The notes under the pieces were generated by a model. It was not told the origin of the DNA, did no database searches, and saw nothing but the letters and a program-made list of their open reading frames with translations. A stretch of DNA of 64,000 nucleotides, taken from Sideroxydans lithotrophicus ES-1. GTDB lineage: Bacteria; Pseudomonadota; Gammaproteobacteria; Burkholderiales; Gallionellaceae. The translations under genes were made by a program, and so were the position numbers. The stretch covers positions 2,116,001 through 2,180,000 of the forward strand of contig NC_013959.1 of assembly GCF_000025705.1 (NCBI RefSeq), given 5' to 3'. This document shows, in pieces, positions 30,038 through 40,608 of the stretch (positions are counted from its first letter, which is position 1; each line of letters starts with the position of its first letter).

Positions 30038-30654
30038 CGCCAGATTCCTGTCAGCACAGCCGCACATGCCAGTAACAACAAGATATCGACGGCACGGAAA
30101 GGCTGGAGCTTCAATTCGATATGCTCGGGGCCGCTTGCAGAAGACTGCATGGCAGCACGAATGGTTGAACGCCAATCACTCGCCGTATCGCGCATGGCGG
30201 ATTCCGCATACTCCAGCGTCAACGCCAGCCTTACAGCGATACGCTCGCGCGACAATCCGAGCCAGCGCAGCGGATATGCAAGGGTATATAGCCCGCCGAT
30301 CAGTTGTGACTGTGGCAGCAACTCCAACAGAATGGCCAGTCCTGACAACACGCACAGCAAGCGCCCCAGCTGCAACGATCCATCCAGCAGACCCTCCCGG
30401 GTGGGAGAAACGATGCCAAGCTGAAACCAAAGCGCCGTTCCCGGTGTCGTGTAAGCATAGATCAGCAGCAGGGAGACCAATATCCAGCGCGTGCGCCGCA
30501 CCAGGCCAAGTATCTGTTTCGCGCATAGACTCAAAGCCAGCACGAACAGGATGAAGGTAACCGCCAGCAAGGCGATCGGCCGCAGATGTTGCGCCAGCAA
30601 GGCAAGCAACACCCAGACAAGTATCTGCATGGCAGGATGTGGAATCAATTTCAT
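30034..30654 (-). CDS. EcfT/CbiQ-like membrane protein
   Basis: A 206-residue protein with about five transmembrane helices and a cytoplasmic segment carrying LGLSRERIAVRLALTLEYAE, which resembles the coupling region of energy-coupling factor T subunits. No ECF ATPase or S component is adjacent. It could be an orphan T component or a distant relative with a different role. It is translationally coupled to truA. A terminator lies between it and fimV, so it needs its own promoter. Confidence 0.55.
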   Translation of the reverse strand: MKLIPHPAMQILVWVLLALLAQHLRPIALLAVTFILFVLALSLCAKQILGLVRRTRWILVSLLLIYAYTTPGTALWFQLGIVSPTREGLLDGSLQLGRLLCVLSGLAILLELLPQSQLIGGLYTLAYPLRWLGLSRERIAVRLALTLEYAESAMRDTASDWRSTIRAAMQSSASGPEHIELKLQPFRAVDILLLLACAAVLTGIWR

Positions 30655-30660
30655 ATCAGT

Positions 30661-30694
30661 AAAATGAAAAACGGCAGCCGCGCAGGCTGCCGTT
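30661..30694 (-). terminator. Rho-independent terminator after fimV
   Basis: AACGGCAGCC and GGCTGCCGTT make a 10-bp stem (30670-30679 with 30685-30694) with a 5-base loop. On the minus strand it is followed by a T-rich tract. It ends the fimV transcript before the EcfT-like gene. Confidence 0.85.
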
Positions 30695-30713
30695 CGGTTC
30701 GCAACAGCATAAA

Positions 30714-33422
30714 TTACAGTTGCTGCATCAATGCTTGCGCAGAATCTCGCTGCTGTTCGTCTCCATCGCGCAAGACTTCTTCCAGTATCTCGCGTGCCCC
30801 GGCAGCATCGCCCATCTCCTGGTAAGCCTTGGCCAGATCGAGTTTGGTGGCAACTTCCTGCCAGCGCTCGTCCTTCTGTGCTGTAGCACCTGCCGAGACA
30901 GATGTCCCGGTTTTATCCAGGTTCAGGGTGATCTCATCCAGGCCCAGGCTGCGGGCTGGAGTGACCGCTGCCGGTGTGCTCTCCAGCGGGAAGTCGAGTG
31001 TAAACGCCAGCCCGCCATCTTCTGCAGGAGCCGCAGCGACAGGAGCAGAAGCAGGTACTTTGGGATGGGTGGCGGTCACGTCGAATACCAGATCATCCAT
31101 GGTCGTTACCGCCGCCAAATCCTGCTGGGCAGAACCGAGCGCCGGCACACCAGGATTGGTGCCGGTTATATCAAAATCCATCGGGGCAGCTTGAACTGCA
31201 CGCTGCAACTCTTCCTGCGACATGATGGCTGTCTTCTCTTGCACTGGCTGCGCCTCCAGCACTACTGTGTTCTGACTTGCGAATGCAGGAGCGGCCGGCG
31301 CTGGAGAGCCGAAGCCCAGATCGAAGTCTACGGCCGGTGCCGCCGGTGCAGCTTCAGCTTTTCCCCCGGCAGCAGCTGAGGCGCTGGAATCGCCGCCATA
31401 GTACGGATTGCTGGGATCGACCTCCCGACCCATCGCAGCAGCCTGTTGCCAGGCGGCATCATCTCCCGATTCCTTTATCTCGCGTGCGTAGCTGTAAAAA
31501 GAATTGGTGTCCTTGCGATTGGCATAGATGGACAACAGCTTGAGCTTGACCGGCATGTTGTTCGGATTCTTTTTCAATGCCTCTTTCAGCACTTCTTCGG
31601 CCTGCGCATCGCGACCGAACGTCAGGAACAGATCCGCTTCTCCAATGGGATCCACTTCCTCAGAATCCGCGCTTGCAACAGGTGCCGCTTGTGCTGCAGC
31701 ATTTGTGAAGTCACCTGTTTCTGGAGAGGGGGCGATCGGCGCCGCCATGCGTCCGGTGGAACTACCCTCATCCTCGTCTTTTTTCTTTGCCGGCGCTTTC
31801 TTCTTGCCACCACCCTGCTTGCCGCGCTTTACAGCCATGAATCCCAATCCGCCCAGCAGCAGTAATACTGCCGCGCCACCGGCAAGGTAGAGCGGCTCGC
31901 TCATCAGTTGCTCTACCAGCGAAGGTTGTTCAACGACCTTAGGCATAGCAATCTTGGGGTGAACCACCTTTGGTTTTGCAGGCGCCACACTGCTGGCCGC
32001 CTGCGTAGCCGAGGCAGCATTGACTGTGACCGCAGCCGCAGGTGCAGATGCTGTTGCGGCTTCTTGCTTCAACTCAGCCAGACGCTTCATATCCTGGACG
32101 TTCTTTTCCAGAATCGCGGTACGTTCCTGAGCATCCTTCAATGCCTTGCCTTGAGCTATGGATTCCTCTTCCTTGGCAATGACTTTGTCCTGTGACGTGG
32201 ATTTTCCGCCACCGACCGCTTTGTCATTCGGGGCTTCGCCTTTGGAGAGTTTCAATACCTCTTTGGCTGGCTCCTTGCTGGAAGTTGCCTTGTCGGTCAC
32301 AGCAGTGCTGATCTTGCCAGCGGCTTCCTGCTTGTCCTCGCTCTCTGCCTTTGCAGTGCGAGCCGCCGACAATTTCTGGCGGTACGCATTCCAATCGGCA
32401 GCCTGTGCGCGTATCTCCTCCACCGCATCCGCCTGAGGCATCTTCTGGACTGCATCGCTTGACGGGATATTCAGTATCTTCCCCGCCCTTATCCGGTTCA
32501 TGTTATGTCCGTCGAACACTCCGGCGTTTTCGCGATACAGCGCAACCAGCATACGCTCCAGACTGACATTGTCAGGTTTGATCTGCGCAGCGATCTTGCT
32601 CAGCGTGTCGCCACGCAGCACGGTGATATGTTCGGACGAACCAACTGGAGACGCTTCGGCAAGCGCCTCTTCCTTGCTCAGCGCATCCTGCTTCACAGGG
32701 GCGACCTCGGCAGGTGCTGCCGCAACCGGCGCACTCGCCTGGGACAGCTCTTGCTCGGTCAGCCCACTTTCGGCTGGTGCAGACTCTGCTGCCGGCGCCG
32801 CAGTCACTGCGCTTTCTGCCACTGGCGCTGCGACAACGGCACTTTCGGCAGTCGGCACAACGGCAGGAAGCGCCTCTGCCGATGCAGGCTGCGGCATGGC
32901 AGCAACAGGTTCGGAAGCCGCCTCTTCGGCAGTGGCGACTGGTGCCGAGGCTGGTTCAACGACTGGCGCAGCCAGGACCGGCTCGATCGGCGTCACTTCT
33001 TCCGGTTTGGGTTGCTCGGGCTTGTAGCCGGGCGGATCGAGCAGGAAGGTGTATTCCCGCAATAGCTTGCCGGAAGACCAATTCAATTCGACCAGCAAGG
33101 TGAGGAACGGGTCGTTGATCGGCTGGATAGAGGTCACCTTGATGAATGAGTCACCATTGGCATGATCCTCGATCTGGAACTTGAGCTTGGGGATGCCATA
33201 TGGAAAATCCATACCTGCATTCTTGTATGCATCGGCAGATGCCAGTTTGGCCCTGAGGGTTGATTTGTCTGCTTTATCGATATCGAGCACCGCGATCTCG
33301 GCCTTCAGGGGTTGCCCCAGCGACGAGGTCACATTGATGCCTCCCAAGCCTGCCGCACTGGCGATGCCAGACCCAGCCAGACAGGCAATGAAAATTGACG
33401 CTTTTAGAATTGATTTAAGCAC
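30714..33422 (-). CDS. fimV: FimV/HubP-type polar scaffold protein
   Basis: A 902-residue membrane protein: signal peptide (residues 1-23), N-terminal FimV domain (GLGGINVTSSLGQPLKAEI), a long Ala/Pro/Glu-rich stretch, a peptidoglycan-binding LysM (ITVLRGDTLSKIA) near residue 262-315, one TM helix at about 510-530, an acidic and Ala-rich cytoplasmic region, and a C-terminal FimV helix pair (KLDLAKAYQEMGDAAGAREILEEV in pattern). FimV scaffolds pole-localised type IV pili and c-di-GMP or chemotaxis factors. It starts with GTG, with AAGGGTGG upstream. A terminator follows. Confidence 0.93.
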   Translation of the reverse strand: MLKSILKASIFIACLAGSGIASAAGLGGINVTSSLGQPLKAEIAVLDIDKADKSTLRAKLASADAYKNAGMDFPYGIPKLKFQIEDHANGDSFIKVTSIQPINDPFLTLLVELNWSSGKLLREYTFLLDPPGYKPEQPKPEEVTPIEPVLAAPVVEPASAPVATAEEAASEPVAAMPQPASAEALPAVVPTAESAVVAAPVAESAVTAAPAAESAPAESGLTEQELSQASAPVAAAPAEVAPVKQDALSKEEALAEASPVGSSEHITVLRGDTLSKIAAQIKPDNVSLERMLVALYRENAGVFDGHNMNRIRAGKILNIPSSDAVQKMPQADAVEEIRAQAADWNAYRQKLSAARTAKAESEDKQEAAGKISTAVTDKATSSKEPAKEVLKLSKGEAPNDKAVGGGKSTSQDKVIAKEEESIAQGKALKDAQERTAILEKNVQDMKRLAELKQEAATASAPAAAVTVNAASATQAASSVAPAKPKVVHPKIAMPKVVEQPSLVEQLMSEPLYLAGGAAVLLLLGGLGFMAVKRGKQGGGKKKAPAKKKDEDEGSSTGRMAAPIAPSPETGDFTNAAAQAAPVASADSEEVDPIGEADLFLTFGRDAQAEEVLKEALKKNPNNMPVKLKLLSIYANRKDTNSFYSYAREIKESGDDAAWQQAAAMGREVDPSNPYYGGDSSASAAAGGKAEAAPAAPAVDFDLGFGSPAPAAPAFASQNTVVLEAQPVQEKTAIMSQEELQRAVQAAPMDFDITGTNPGVPALGSAQQDLAAVTTMDDLVFDVTATHPKVPASAPVAAAPAEDGGLAFTLDFPLESTPAAVTPARSLGLDEITLNLDKTGTSVSAGATAQKDERWQEVATKLDLAKAYQEMGDAAGAREILEEVLRDGDEQQRDSAQALMQQL

Positions 33423-33547
33423 GCCGCCACCCTTTTATTTTCCCAGACGTTATTCAGATTAACATCATAGGGTTAGTGATGCAAGCTCACTTTTCCCTTA
33501 AGTTCATGCGTTAACCACTAGTTAAAAACCGGATTTACCTTGTCGAA

Positions 33548-34651
33548 CTACTTGCCTAACAGGATGCGCAGCATGCGGCGCAACGGTTCTGCCGCACCCC
33601 ATAGCAATTGATCGCCACAGACGAAGGCGCTTACATACTCCGGCCCCAGCTCCATTTTGCGCACACGTCCGACCGCCACATCCAGCTTGCCGGTCACGGC
33701 AACCGGGGTCAGTTCGCGCACGGAGATCTCGCGCTGGTTCGGCACGAACTTGACCCAGGGATTGCCACCCTTGATGTGCGTCTCGATCTCGGCAAGCGGA
33801 ACATCCTTCTTCAATTTAAGTGTCAGCGCCAAGCTGTGGCAGCGCATCGCACCGATGCGCACACAAAGACCATCCACCGGAATGCGTTGCGTTGTTCCCA
33901 GGATCTTGTTGACCTCGGCCTGCCCTTTCCATTCCTCCTTGGACTGACCGTTATCGAGTTGCTTGTCGATCCATGGAATCAGACTGCCCGCAAGCGGCGC
34001 GCCGAAATTCTCGGTTGGCATTTCAGCCGAGCGCAGCTTATCCGCCAAACGGCGATCGATCTCCAGAATGGCCGACTTCGGGTCGGCCAGCAGGTCAGCA
34101 ACCGACGCATAGGCCATCCCCATCTGGTTGAGCAGTTCGCGCATGTTCTGGGCTCCCGCGCCGCTTGCAGCCTGATAGGTCATGGACGAAACCCACTCCA
34201 CCAGACCCGCATGGAACAAGCCCCCCAATCCCATCAGCAATATGCTGTTGGTGCAATTGCCACCGATGAAATTCTTGCCGCCGCTCGCCAGCGAACTCTT
34301 GATCAGGTCGAGATTCACCGGGTCGAGGATGATGACCGCATCCTTTTCCATACGCAGCGTGGAAGCTGCATCGATCCAGTAACCCTGCCAGCCAGCAGCA
34401 CGCAATCTGGGAAATATCTCGGTGGTGTAATCGCCGCCCTGGCAGGAGATGATGGCATCCATCGCCTTCAGCTCGTTCAAGTCGTGCGCATCTTTCAGGC
34501 GCACGCCACGACCCTCAGCTGGCGCTTCGCCGCCAGCATTCGAGGTGGTAAAGAATACCGCGTCGATCAGATCGAAGTCCTTTTCTTCACGCATGCGCTG
34601 CATGAGCACCGACCCGACCATTCCGCGCCAACCGATCAAACCTACTTTCAT
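33548..34651 (-). CDS. asd: Aspartate-semialdehyde dehydrogenase
   Basis: A 367-residue enzyme, the same length as in E. coli. It reduces aspartyl phosphate for lysine, threonine, methionine and diaminopimelate synthesis. N-terminal NADP loop [17 protein letters not shown], the catalytic C133 in GGNCTNS, and the [12 protein letters not shown] histidine region are all present. It follows leuB by about 20 bases, as is usual in betaproteobacteria, and supplies cell-wall diaminopimelate. Confidence 0.97.
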   Translation of the reverse strand: MKVGLIGWRGMVGSVLMQRMREEKDFDLIDAVFFTTSNAGGEAPAEGRGVRLKDAHDLNELKAMDAIISCQGGDYTTEIFPRLRAAGWQGYWIDAASTLRMEKDAVIILDPVNLDLIKSSLASGGKNFIGGNCTNSILLMGLGGLFHAGLVEWVSSMTYQAASGAGAQNMRELLNQMGMAYASVADLLADPKSAILEIDRRLADKLRSAEMPTENFGAPLAGSLIPWIDKQLDNGQSKEEWKGQAEVNKILGTTQRIPVDGLCVRIGAMRCHSLALTLKLKKDVPLAEIETHIKGGNPWVKFVPNQREISVRELTPVAVTGKLDVAVGRVRKMELGPEYVSAFVCGDQLLWGAAEPLRRMLRILLGK

Positions 34652-34673
34652 GACTCTTCCCTAGCCTTCCAAA

Positions 34674-35738
34674 TCAAAGCGCGGCGACCACTGCATCGCC
34701 CATCGCGGCACAGCCGACCTTCTGCTTGCCTTCTTCGTAGATATCGCCGGTGCGCAGGCCTTGCTGCAGCACCTTGCGCACTGCCGCCTCGATGCGCTGC
34801 GCGATATCGGCACGTCCGAAACTGTATTGCATCATCATCGCCACCGACAGGATGGTCGCCAGCGGATTGGCGATGTCCTTGCCGGCGATATCCGGCGCGG
34901 AACCGTGGCACGGCTCATACAAGCCCTTGTTGCTCTCGTCCAGCGATGCAGACGGCAACATGCCGATGGATCCGGTCAGCATCGACGCCTCGTCCGACAG
35001 GATATCGCCGAAGATATTGCCGGTCAGGATCACGTCGAACTGTTTGGGTGCCCGCACCAGTTGCATCGCCGCATTGTCCACATACATGTGTGACAGCGCC
35101 ACTTGCGGATATTCCTTCGCCACTTCGGTGACGATCTCGCGCCAGAACATGCTGGTATCCAGCACATTGGCCTTGTCTACCGAGCACAGTTTTTTGTTGC
35201 GCTTCATCGCGATCTGGAAACCGACATGCGCCACTCGGCGCACTTCCGATTCGCTGTAGTGCATGGTGTCGAAGCCCTGGCGTTCGCCATTCTCCAGTGT
35301 GCGGATGCCGCGCGGCTGGCCAAAGTAGATATCGCCGGTCAGTTCGCGCAGGATCATGATGTCCAGGCCGGATACGATATCCGAGCGCAGCGTCGAGGCA
35401 TTCACCAGCTCCGGATACACCATCGCCGGACGCAGGTTGGCGAACAGCCCAAGGCCCTTGCGGATGCGCAACAGGCCTTGTTCCGGACGCATCGGACGCG
35501 GCAAGTTGTCATACTGGTAACCGCCCACGGCTCCGAGCAACACCGCGTCGGATGCCTTGGACAGATCCAGCGTCGCTTCCGGCAGCGGATCCTTTGCCGC
35601 ATCGTAACCAGCCCCTCCGATGTGCGCATGCTCCATCTCGATCTTCAAGCCGTCACTGCGCAACGCTTCCAGCACTTTCACCGCTTGCGCCACGATCTCC
35701 GGACCGATACCGTCACCCGGCAATACTGCGATCTTCAT
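34674..35738 (-). CDS. leuB: 3-isopropylmalate dehydrogenase
   Basis: A 354-residue NAD-dependent decarboxylating dehydrogenase of leucine synthesis. [16 protein letters not shown] at the start, the substrate-binding [14 protein letters not shown] loop and the metal-binding [22 protein letters not shown] segment are standard. The second in-frame ATG at 35738 is the conventional start. It lies between leuD and asd. Confidence 0.97.
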   Translation of the reverse strand: MKIAVLPGDGIGPEIVAQAVKVLEALRSDGLKIEMEHAHIGGAGYDAAKDPLPEATLDLSKASDAVLLGAVGGYQYDNLPRPMRPEQGLLRIRKGLGLFANLRPAMVYPELVNASTLRSDIVSGLDIMILRELTGDIYFGQPRGIRTLENGERQGFDTMHYSESEVRRVAHVGFQIAMKRNKKLCSVDKANVLDTSMFWREIVTEVAKEYPQVALSHMYVDNAAMQLVRAPKQFDVILTGNIFGDILSDEASMLTGSIGMLPSASLDESNKGLYEPCHGSAPDIAGKDIANPLATILSVAMMMQYSFGRADIAQRIEAAVRKVLQQGLRTGDIYEEGKQKVGCAAMGDAVVAAL

Positions 35739-35764
35739 CTCTTCTTCCAATCAGGTTAAATAAA

Positions 35765-36403
35765 TCAAGCAAACAGCCACGGCTGTGCGGCACGATGCTT
35801 CGTTTCGAATTCCTTGATGTCATCCACATGCTGCAAGGTCAGGCCGATGTCGTCCAGCCCGTTCAACAGACAATGCTTGCGGAAAGAATCCACTTCGAAC
35901 TTGTACGCGGCACCGTCCGGAGCAGTGATGACTTGCCGTTCCAGGTCGACCTTCAGCTTGTAACCCGCGCCTGCTTCCACTGCCTTGAACAGCACATCGA
36001 CTGTCGCCGCATCGAGTTTGATCGGCAACAGACCGTTCTTGAAACAGTTGTTGAAAAAAATATCGGCGTAGCTCGGCGCTATGATAACCCTGAAACCATA
36101 GTCCTCCAGCGCCCACGGCGCATGTTCGCGCGAGGAACCACAGCCGAAGTTTTCGCGCGCCAGCAGTATCTCCGCCCCCTGATAGCGCGGCTGGTTCAGC
36201 ACGAAGTCCTTGTTGAGCGGTCGCTTGCTGTTGTCCATGCCCGGCTCGCCATGGTCGAGATAACGCCATTCGTCGAACGCATTGGGGCCGAAACCGGAAC
36301 GCTTGATCGATTTCAGGAACTGCTTGGGAATGATCGCATCGGTATCCACGTTGGCCCTGTCCAACGGAGCGACCAATCCATCCAGCAAGGTGAATTTACG
36401 CAT
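35765..36403 (-). CDS. leuD: 3-isopropylmalate dehydratase small subunit
   Basis: A 212-residue swivel-domain subunit that combines with LeuC. The blocks [30 protein letters not shown] and [21 protein letters not shown] are typical. The ATG at 36403 shares one base with the stop of the upstream small exported gene (TGATG), so translation is coupled to it. AAGG lies about 10 bases upstream of the start. Confidence 0.96.
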   Translation of the reverse strand: MRKFTLLDGLVAPLDRANVDTDAIIPKQFLKSIKRSGFGPNAFDEWRYLDHGEPGMDNSKRPLNKDFVLNQPRYQGAEILLARENFGCGSSREHAPWALEDYGFRVIIAPSYADIFFNNCFKNGLLPIKLDAATVDVLFKAVEAGAGYKLKVDLERQVITAPDGAAYKFEVDSFRKHCLLNGLDDIGLTLQHVDDIKEFETKHRAAQPWLFA

Positions 36404-36693
36404 CACTTGGTCGCCTTCTGTAATTTTTCCCCGCCAATTTCCAGCTCCTTGCCGACCCATTCGCCAGCTTTCTTGAGTCCCTTGACGGTGGCTTCGCCGC
36501 CTTTCTTGAGACCATGACCCACCACCTCGCCACCCTTTTCAATACCGCGACCAGCCGCCTCGCCGCCTTTTTTCACGCTGTCGCCTACGCGCTCGGAAGT
36601 GCTTTCCTTCCTGGATTCCTCTTCCTGCGCCAATACACCCTGCATCAGAAATGCGCCCAGCAACAACGATATCAACACAATTGATTTTTTCAC
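36403..36693 (-). CDS. Small exported Lys/Gly/Glu-repeat protein between leuC and leuD
   Basis: A 96-residue protein with a cleavable signal peptide ([21 protein letters not shown]) and a mature part made of short amphipathic units such as [18 protein letters not shown] and [15 protein letters not shown]. No lipobox cysteine is present, so the mature protein should be free in the periplasm or outside. The GTG start at 36693 has GGAG about 7 bases upstream. Small entericidin-like proteins sit between leuC and leuD in other betaproteobacteria, but their link to leucine synthesis is unknown. It is a member of the leuC-leuD transcript. Confidence 0.7.
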   Translation of the reverse strand: MKKSIVLISLLLGAFLMQGVLAQEEESRKESTSERVGDSVKKGGEAAGRGIEKGGEVVGHGLKKGGEATVKGLKKAGEWVGKELEIGGEKLQKATK

Positions 36694-36703
36694 GTCACCA
36701 CTC

Positions 36704-38104
36704 CTATCGACTGACATCCACGAAATGCCCGGCGATCGCGGCGGCTGCCGCCATCTCCGGACTGACCAGATGTGTACGCCCGCCCTGCCCCTGGCGTCCC
36801 TCGAAATTGCGGTTCGAAGTCGCCGCACAGCGTTCGCCCGGAGCAAGCTTGTCGTCGTTCATCGCCAGGCACATCGAACAGCCGGGATCGCGCCATTCGA
36901 ACCCTGCTGCGATGAACACCTTGTCCAGACCTTCGCGCTCTGCCTGCTGCTTCACCAGGCCGGAACCCGGCACCACCATTGCCAGCTTCACATTCGGAGC
37001 GACCTTGCCGCCCCTGATCACAGCCGCTGCCGCACGCATGTCTTCGATACGGGCGTTGGTGCAGGAGCCGATGAACACCTTGTCGACCCGAATATCGGTG
37101 ATGAGGGTATTCGCCTTCAGCCCCATGTACTGCAAGGCGCGCTCCCAGTCGCCGCGCTTGACCGGATCAGGCACAGCCGACGGATCGGGCACACACCCGT
37201 CTACCGACACCACCATCTCGGGCGAAGTTCCCCAGGTCACTTGCGGCCTGATCTGCGATGCATCCAGCTCCACCACCGTGTCGAACTTCGCCCCCTCATC
37301 GCTGTGCAAGGTGCGCCAATAGGCTACCGCCTTGTCCCATTGCTCGCCCTGCGGCGCGAACGGACGCCCCTTGATGTATGCGAACGTCGTATCGTCCGCT
37401 GCCACCATCCCGGCACGTGCACCCGCCTCGATGGCCATGTTGCACAAGGTCATGCGGCCTTCCATGCTCAAGGCACGGATCGCAGCGCCTGCGAATTCGA
37501 TCGCGTAACCCGTACCGCCAGCCGTGCCGATCTTGCCGATCACTGCCAGCGCGACGTCTTTCGCGGTCACGCCGTTGCCGAGCGCCCCTTCCACTCTGAC
37601 CAGCATGGATCTCGATTTCTTGGCCATCAGGCATTGTGTCGCCATCACATGCTCGACCTCGGAGGTGCCGATACCGTGAGCCAGCGCGGCGAACGCACCA
37701 TGCGTACTGGTATGCGAATCGCCGCATACCACCGTCATGCCCGGCAAGGTCGCGCCCTGCTCCGGGCCGATCACGTGCACGATGCCCTGACGCACATCGT
37801 TCATCTTGAATTCGGTCACCTTGAACTCGGCACAGTTGGCATCGAGCGTATCCACCTGCAAACGCGAGACCGGATCGGCGATACCCGCCGCACGGTTCGT
37901 GGTCGGCACGTTGTGATCCGCCACCGCCAGGATGGAGTCCGTACGCCACAAGCCGCGATGCGCCAGTTTCAGGCCTTCGAAGGCCTGCGGGCTGGTCACT
38001 TCATGCACCAAGTGACGATCGATGTACAACAGCACGGTGCCATCGGCTTCCTGCCGCACCACATGACTGTCCCAGAGTTTGTCGTATAAAGTTTTTGCGT
38101 TCAT
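36704..38104 (-). CDS. leuC: 3-isopropylmalate dehydratase large subunit
   Basis: A 466-residue aconitase-family enzyme, same length as E. coli LeuC. The [4Fe-4S] ligands are C348 ([11 protein letters not shown]), C409 and C412 (GCSMCLAMN). [20 protein letters not shown] is another signature. GAGGTG lies 6 bases before the ATG at 38104. It is first in the leuC-X-leuD-leuB-asd run; leuA lies 163 bases upstream on the same strand. Confidence 0.97.
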   Translation of the reverse strand: MNAKTLYDKLWDSHVVRQEADGTVLLYIDRHLVHEVTSPQAFEGLKLAHRGLWRTDSILAVADHNVPTTNRAAGIADPVSRLQVDTLDANCAEFKVTEFKMNDVRQGIVHVIGPEQGATLPGMTVVCGDSHTSTHGAFAALAHGIGTSEVEHVMATQCLMAKKSRSMLVRVEGALGNGVTAKDVALAVIGKIGTAGGTGYAIEFAGAAIRALSMEGRMTLCNMAIEAGARAGMVAADDTTFAYIKGRPFAPQGEQWDKAVAYWRTLHSDEGAKFDTVVELDASQIRPQVTWGTSPEMVVSVDGCVPDPSAVPDPVKRGDWERALQYMGLKANTLITDIRVDKVFIGSCTNARIEDMRAAAAVIRGGKVAPNVKLAMVVPGSGLVKQQAEREGLDKVFIAAGFEWRDPGCSMCLAMNDDKLAPGERCAATSNRNFEGRQGQGGRTHLVSPEMAAAAAIAGHFVDVSR

Positions 38105-38267
38105 TGCTGCACCTCGATTGAGCAAGCGATTATGCCACAGCCGCCGCGCCATCCCAAACCGCGCCTATCTCTCCGCGATACTTGCGGAACGGCGATCCAT
38201 TCAAGGCTCATCAAGCCCTGCGATCAAGAAACCATTTTGGCCAGACACCTTGATTCCCATCCGGGAA

Positions 38268-39959
38268 CTACGCCGCCCGCAGGCCATCTCGGAGGGACAG
38301 CCCGGCCCGATTGACGCCGCTCACCAGCGCCCTGATCGAGGCGGTCACGATGTTCGCGTCCAGGCCCACGCCATAGCAATCGGCATTGTTTTCCGGGCTG
38401 GCGATCTCCATGAAGGCGCAGGCTCGGGCATCTCCCGCCTCTCCGCTGGCACCCATCGAACGCTCTTCATAGCTGCGCACCTGAACCTTGATGCCGATAC
38501 CTTGCAAGGCGTGAACCGCAGCATCGATGGGGCCGTTGCCTTCGCCCACGAGCAAATGCGAAGTGCCATGGATTTCCACATTCAGGCGGATGCCCTGTGC
38601 TGCGCCATGTTCGAACAGGTGGTGTTCACGGTAACGCACCGGCTCAACCGTGTCGAGATAGGTCGCCGCGAACAACTGCCAGATCTCGGCCGCGCTGATC
38701 TCGCCGCCGTGGCTGTCGGCATGCTGCTGCACCACGCCCGAGAACTCCACCTGCAGGCGGCGCGGCATGACGACACCGTATTCCGTCTCCAGCAGATAGG
38801 CGATGCCGCCCTTGCCGGACTGGCTGTTCACACGGATCACCGAGTCGTAGCTGCGCCCGACATCCTTCGGGTCGACCGGCAGGTAGGGCACGTTCCACAA
38901 CGCGCCAGGCTGCTGCGCGGCAAAACCCTTCCTGATCGCATCCTGGTGCGATCCGGAAAAGGCCGTGAACACCAGGTCGCCGACATAAGGATGGCGCGGG
39001 TGGATCGGCAACTGGTTGCAATACTCGACCGTGCGCGCGACAGCGTTGATGTCGGAAAAATCCAGTCCGGGAGCTATCCCCTGCGTGTAGAGATTCATGG
39101 CCAGCGTCACGATGTCCACGTTGCCGGTACGTTCACCGTTACCGAAAAGACAACCCTCGACACGGTCGGCGCCCGCCATCAAAGCGAGTTCGGTGGAAGC
39201 GACGGCAGTACCGCGGTCATTATGCGTGTGCAGGCTGAGGATGACGCTGTCGCGCCGTGCGAGATGGCGGTGCATCCATTCGATCTGGTCGGCATACACG
39301 TTTGGCGTGGCGACTTCCACGGTGGTCGGCAGATTGAGGATGACCTTGTTATGGGGCGTCGCACCCCAGGCTGCGGTCACGGCGTCGCATATCTCGAGCG
39401 AGAAATCCAGTTCGGCGGCAGTGAAGGTCTCCGGGCTGTATTCGAGCACCCATTGCGTTTCCGGCTGTTCGGCAGCCAATTGCTTGATCAGCTTCACGGC
39501 CGACACCGCCATGTCCACGACCTCCGCCTTGCTCATGCCGAAAACGACATCGCGAAACGTCTTCGAAATGGGGTTGTACACATGCACGATGGCGTGTCGC
39601 GCCCCCTTGAGCGATTCCATGGTGCGGCGGATCAGGTGCTCGCGCGCCTGCGTCAGCACCTCGATGGTGACATCCTCGGGAATATGGCCACCTTCGATAA
39701 GCTCGCGCACAAAATTGAAATCGGTGGCGGAGGCCGATGGAAAGGCGACCTCGATCTCCTTGAAACCGATCTCGCACAACATGCGGAACATGCGCATCTT
39801 GCGTTCGCCATTCATCGGCTCGAACAGCGACTGATTGCCATCGCGCAGATCGGTACTCATCCAGATCGGCGGACGAGTGATGGTGCGGTTAGGCCATTGA
39901 CGTTCGGCAAGATCGATCGGCGGGAATGGCCTGTATTTGGTTTCGGGATGCTGCAACAT
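38268..39959 (-). CDS. leuA: 2-isopropylmalate synthase (LeuA2 type)
   Basis: A 563-residue DRE-TIM enzyme that commits carbon to leucine. The metal-binding [11 protein letters not shown] at the start of the barrel, the [11 protein letters not shown] loop (with ligand His residues) and [15 protein letters not shown] are present. The C-terminal part (from about residue 430) is the leucine-responsive LeuA dimer domain, consistent with feedback inhibition. This long form with the N-terminal extension [16 protein letters not shown] belongs to the clade found in actinobacteria and some proteobacteria. It is divergent from a Lrp-type regulator. Confidence 0.95.
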   Translation of the reverse strand: MLQHPETKYRPFPPIDLAERQWPNRTITRPPIWMSTDLRDGNQSLFEPMNGERKMRMFRMLCEIGFKEIEVAFPSASATDFNFVRELIEGGHIPEDVTIEVLTQAREHLIRRTMESLKGARHAIVHVYNPISKTFRDVVFGMSKAEVVDMAVSAVKLIKQLAAEQPETQWVLEYSPETFTAAELDFSLEICDAVTAAWGATPHNKVILNLPTTVEVATPNVYADQIEWMHRHLARRDSVILSLHTHNDRGTAVASTELALMAGADRVEGCLFGNGERTGNVDIVTLAMNLYTQGIAPGLDFSDINAVARTVEYCNQLPIHPRHPYVGDLVFTAFSGSHQDAIRKGFAAQQPGALWNVPYLPVDPKDVGRSYDSVIRVNSQSGKGGIAYLLETEYGVVMPRRLQVEFSGVVQQHADSHGGEISAAEIWQLFAATYLDTVEPVRYREHHLFEHGAAQGIRLNVEIHGTSHLLVGEGNGPIDAAVHALQGIGIKVQVRSYEERSMGASGEAGDARACAFMEIASPENNADCYGVGLDANIVTASIRALVSGVNRAGLSLRDGLRAA

Positions 39960-39997
39960 GGCTTGGGCTCCTTGAGTGACGGGTCAACGACTCGATG

Positions 39998-40135
39998 AAC
40001 AGAATCTTAGGAGCAACCCTCTGGCAGATGCTTGCGTATTTCATCAAAAATCCAAGATTATCAGCAATAATATTGCGTAAATTTCAGTTATGATTAAAAC
40101 TATCTATCATCATAATGAAATTTAACAGAATCTTA
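39998..40135. promoter_or_regulatory. leuA/lrp divergent regulatory region
   Basis: The 175-base AT-rich spacer holds a 12-base direct repeat AACAGAATCTTA at 39998-40009 and 40124-40135, exactly 126 bases apart, and a near-perfect palindrome GCAATAATATTGC at 40064-40076. The second copy touches the lrp start codon. This could be an operator for the neighbouring Lrp/AsnC protein. Confidence 0.4.
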
Positions 40136-40608
40136 TGCAACTCGATCGCTACGATCTGCAGATATTGGAGATCCTTCAACAGGATGGGCGCATCAGCAAC
40201 CAGGATCTGGCCGACCGCATCAGCCTCACGCCGTCGCCCTGCCTGCGGCGTCTGCATGCACTGGAAGAATCGGGACTGATCACCGGATACCGGGCGCTGC
40301 TCGACGCAAAAAAACTTGGTTTGTCGCTGATGGCACTGATCCTGATCTCGATGGACCGGCATACCCCCGAACGGTTGGGCAACTTCGAGGCTAAAGTACT
40401 GGAGATTCCGGATGTACTGGAATGCCTGCTCATCACCGGGCAGGATGCCGACTACCAGCTCAAGGTGGTGGTAAAGGACATGGATGCATACCAGGAGCTA
40501 TTGCTCAACCGCATCACCCGCATCGAAGGGGTCACCGGCGTGCACAGCAGCTTCGTCTTGCGCCGTGTGGTGGACAAGACAGCGTTACCGCTAGGAACTC
40601 AGGCCTGA
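40135..40608 (+). CDS. Lrp/AsnC family transcriptional regulator
   Basis: A 157-residue protein. The N-terminal helix-turn-helix is visible (ISNQDLADRISLTPSPCLRRLHALEESGLI, about residues 19-48), followed by the RAM amino-acid-binding domain with its GVTGVHSSFVL end. It is divergent from leuA, so leuA is a plausible target and an amino acid such as leucine a plausible effector; this is inference from position. Its end overlaps the convergent MFS gene by 10 bases. Confidence 0.92.
   Translation: MQLDRYDLQILEILQQDGRISNQDLADRISLTPSPCLRRLHALEESGLITGYRALLDAKKLGLSLMALILISMDRHTPERLGNFEAKVLEIPDVLECLLITGQDADYQLKVVVKDMDAYQELLLNRITRIEGVTGVHSSFVLRRVVDKTALPLGTQA

Noticed and set aside
39960-40134. Leucine-rich leader peptide for leuA attenuation
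   Set aside because: No Leu-codon-rich short frame with alternative hairpins and a T run was found.
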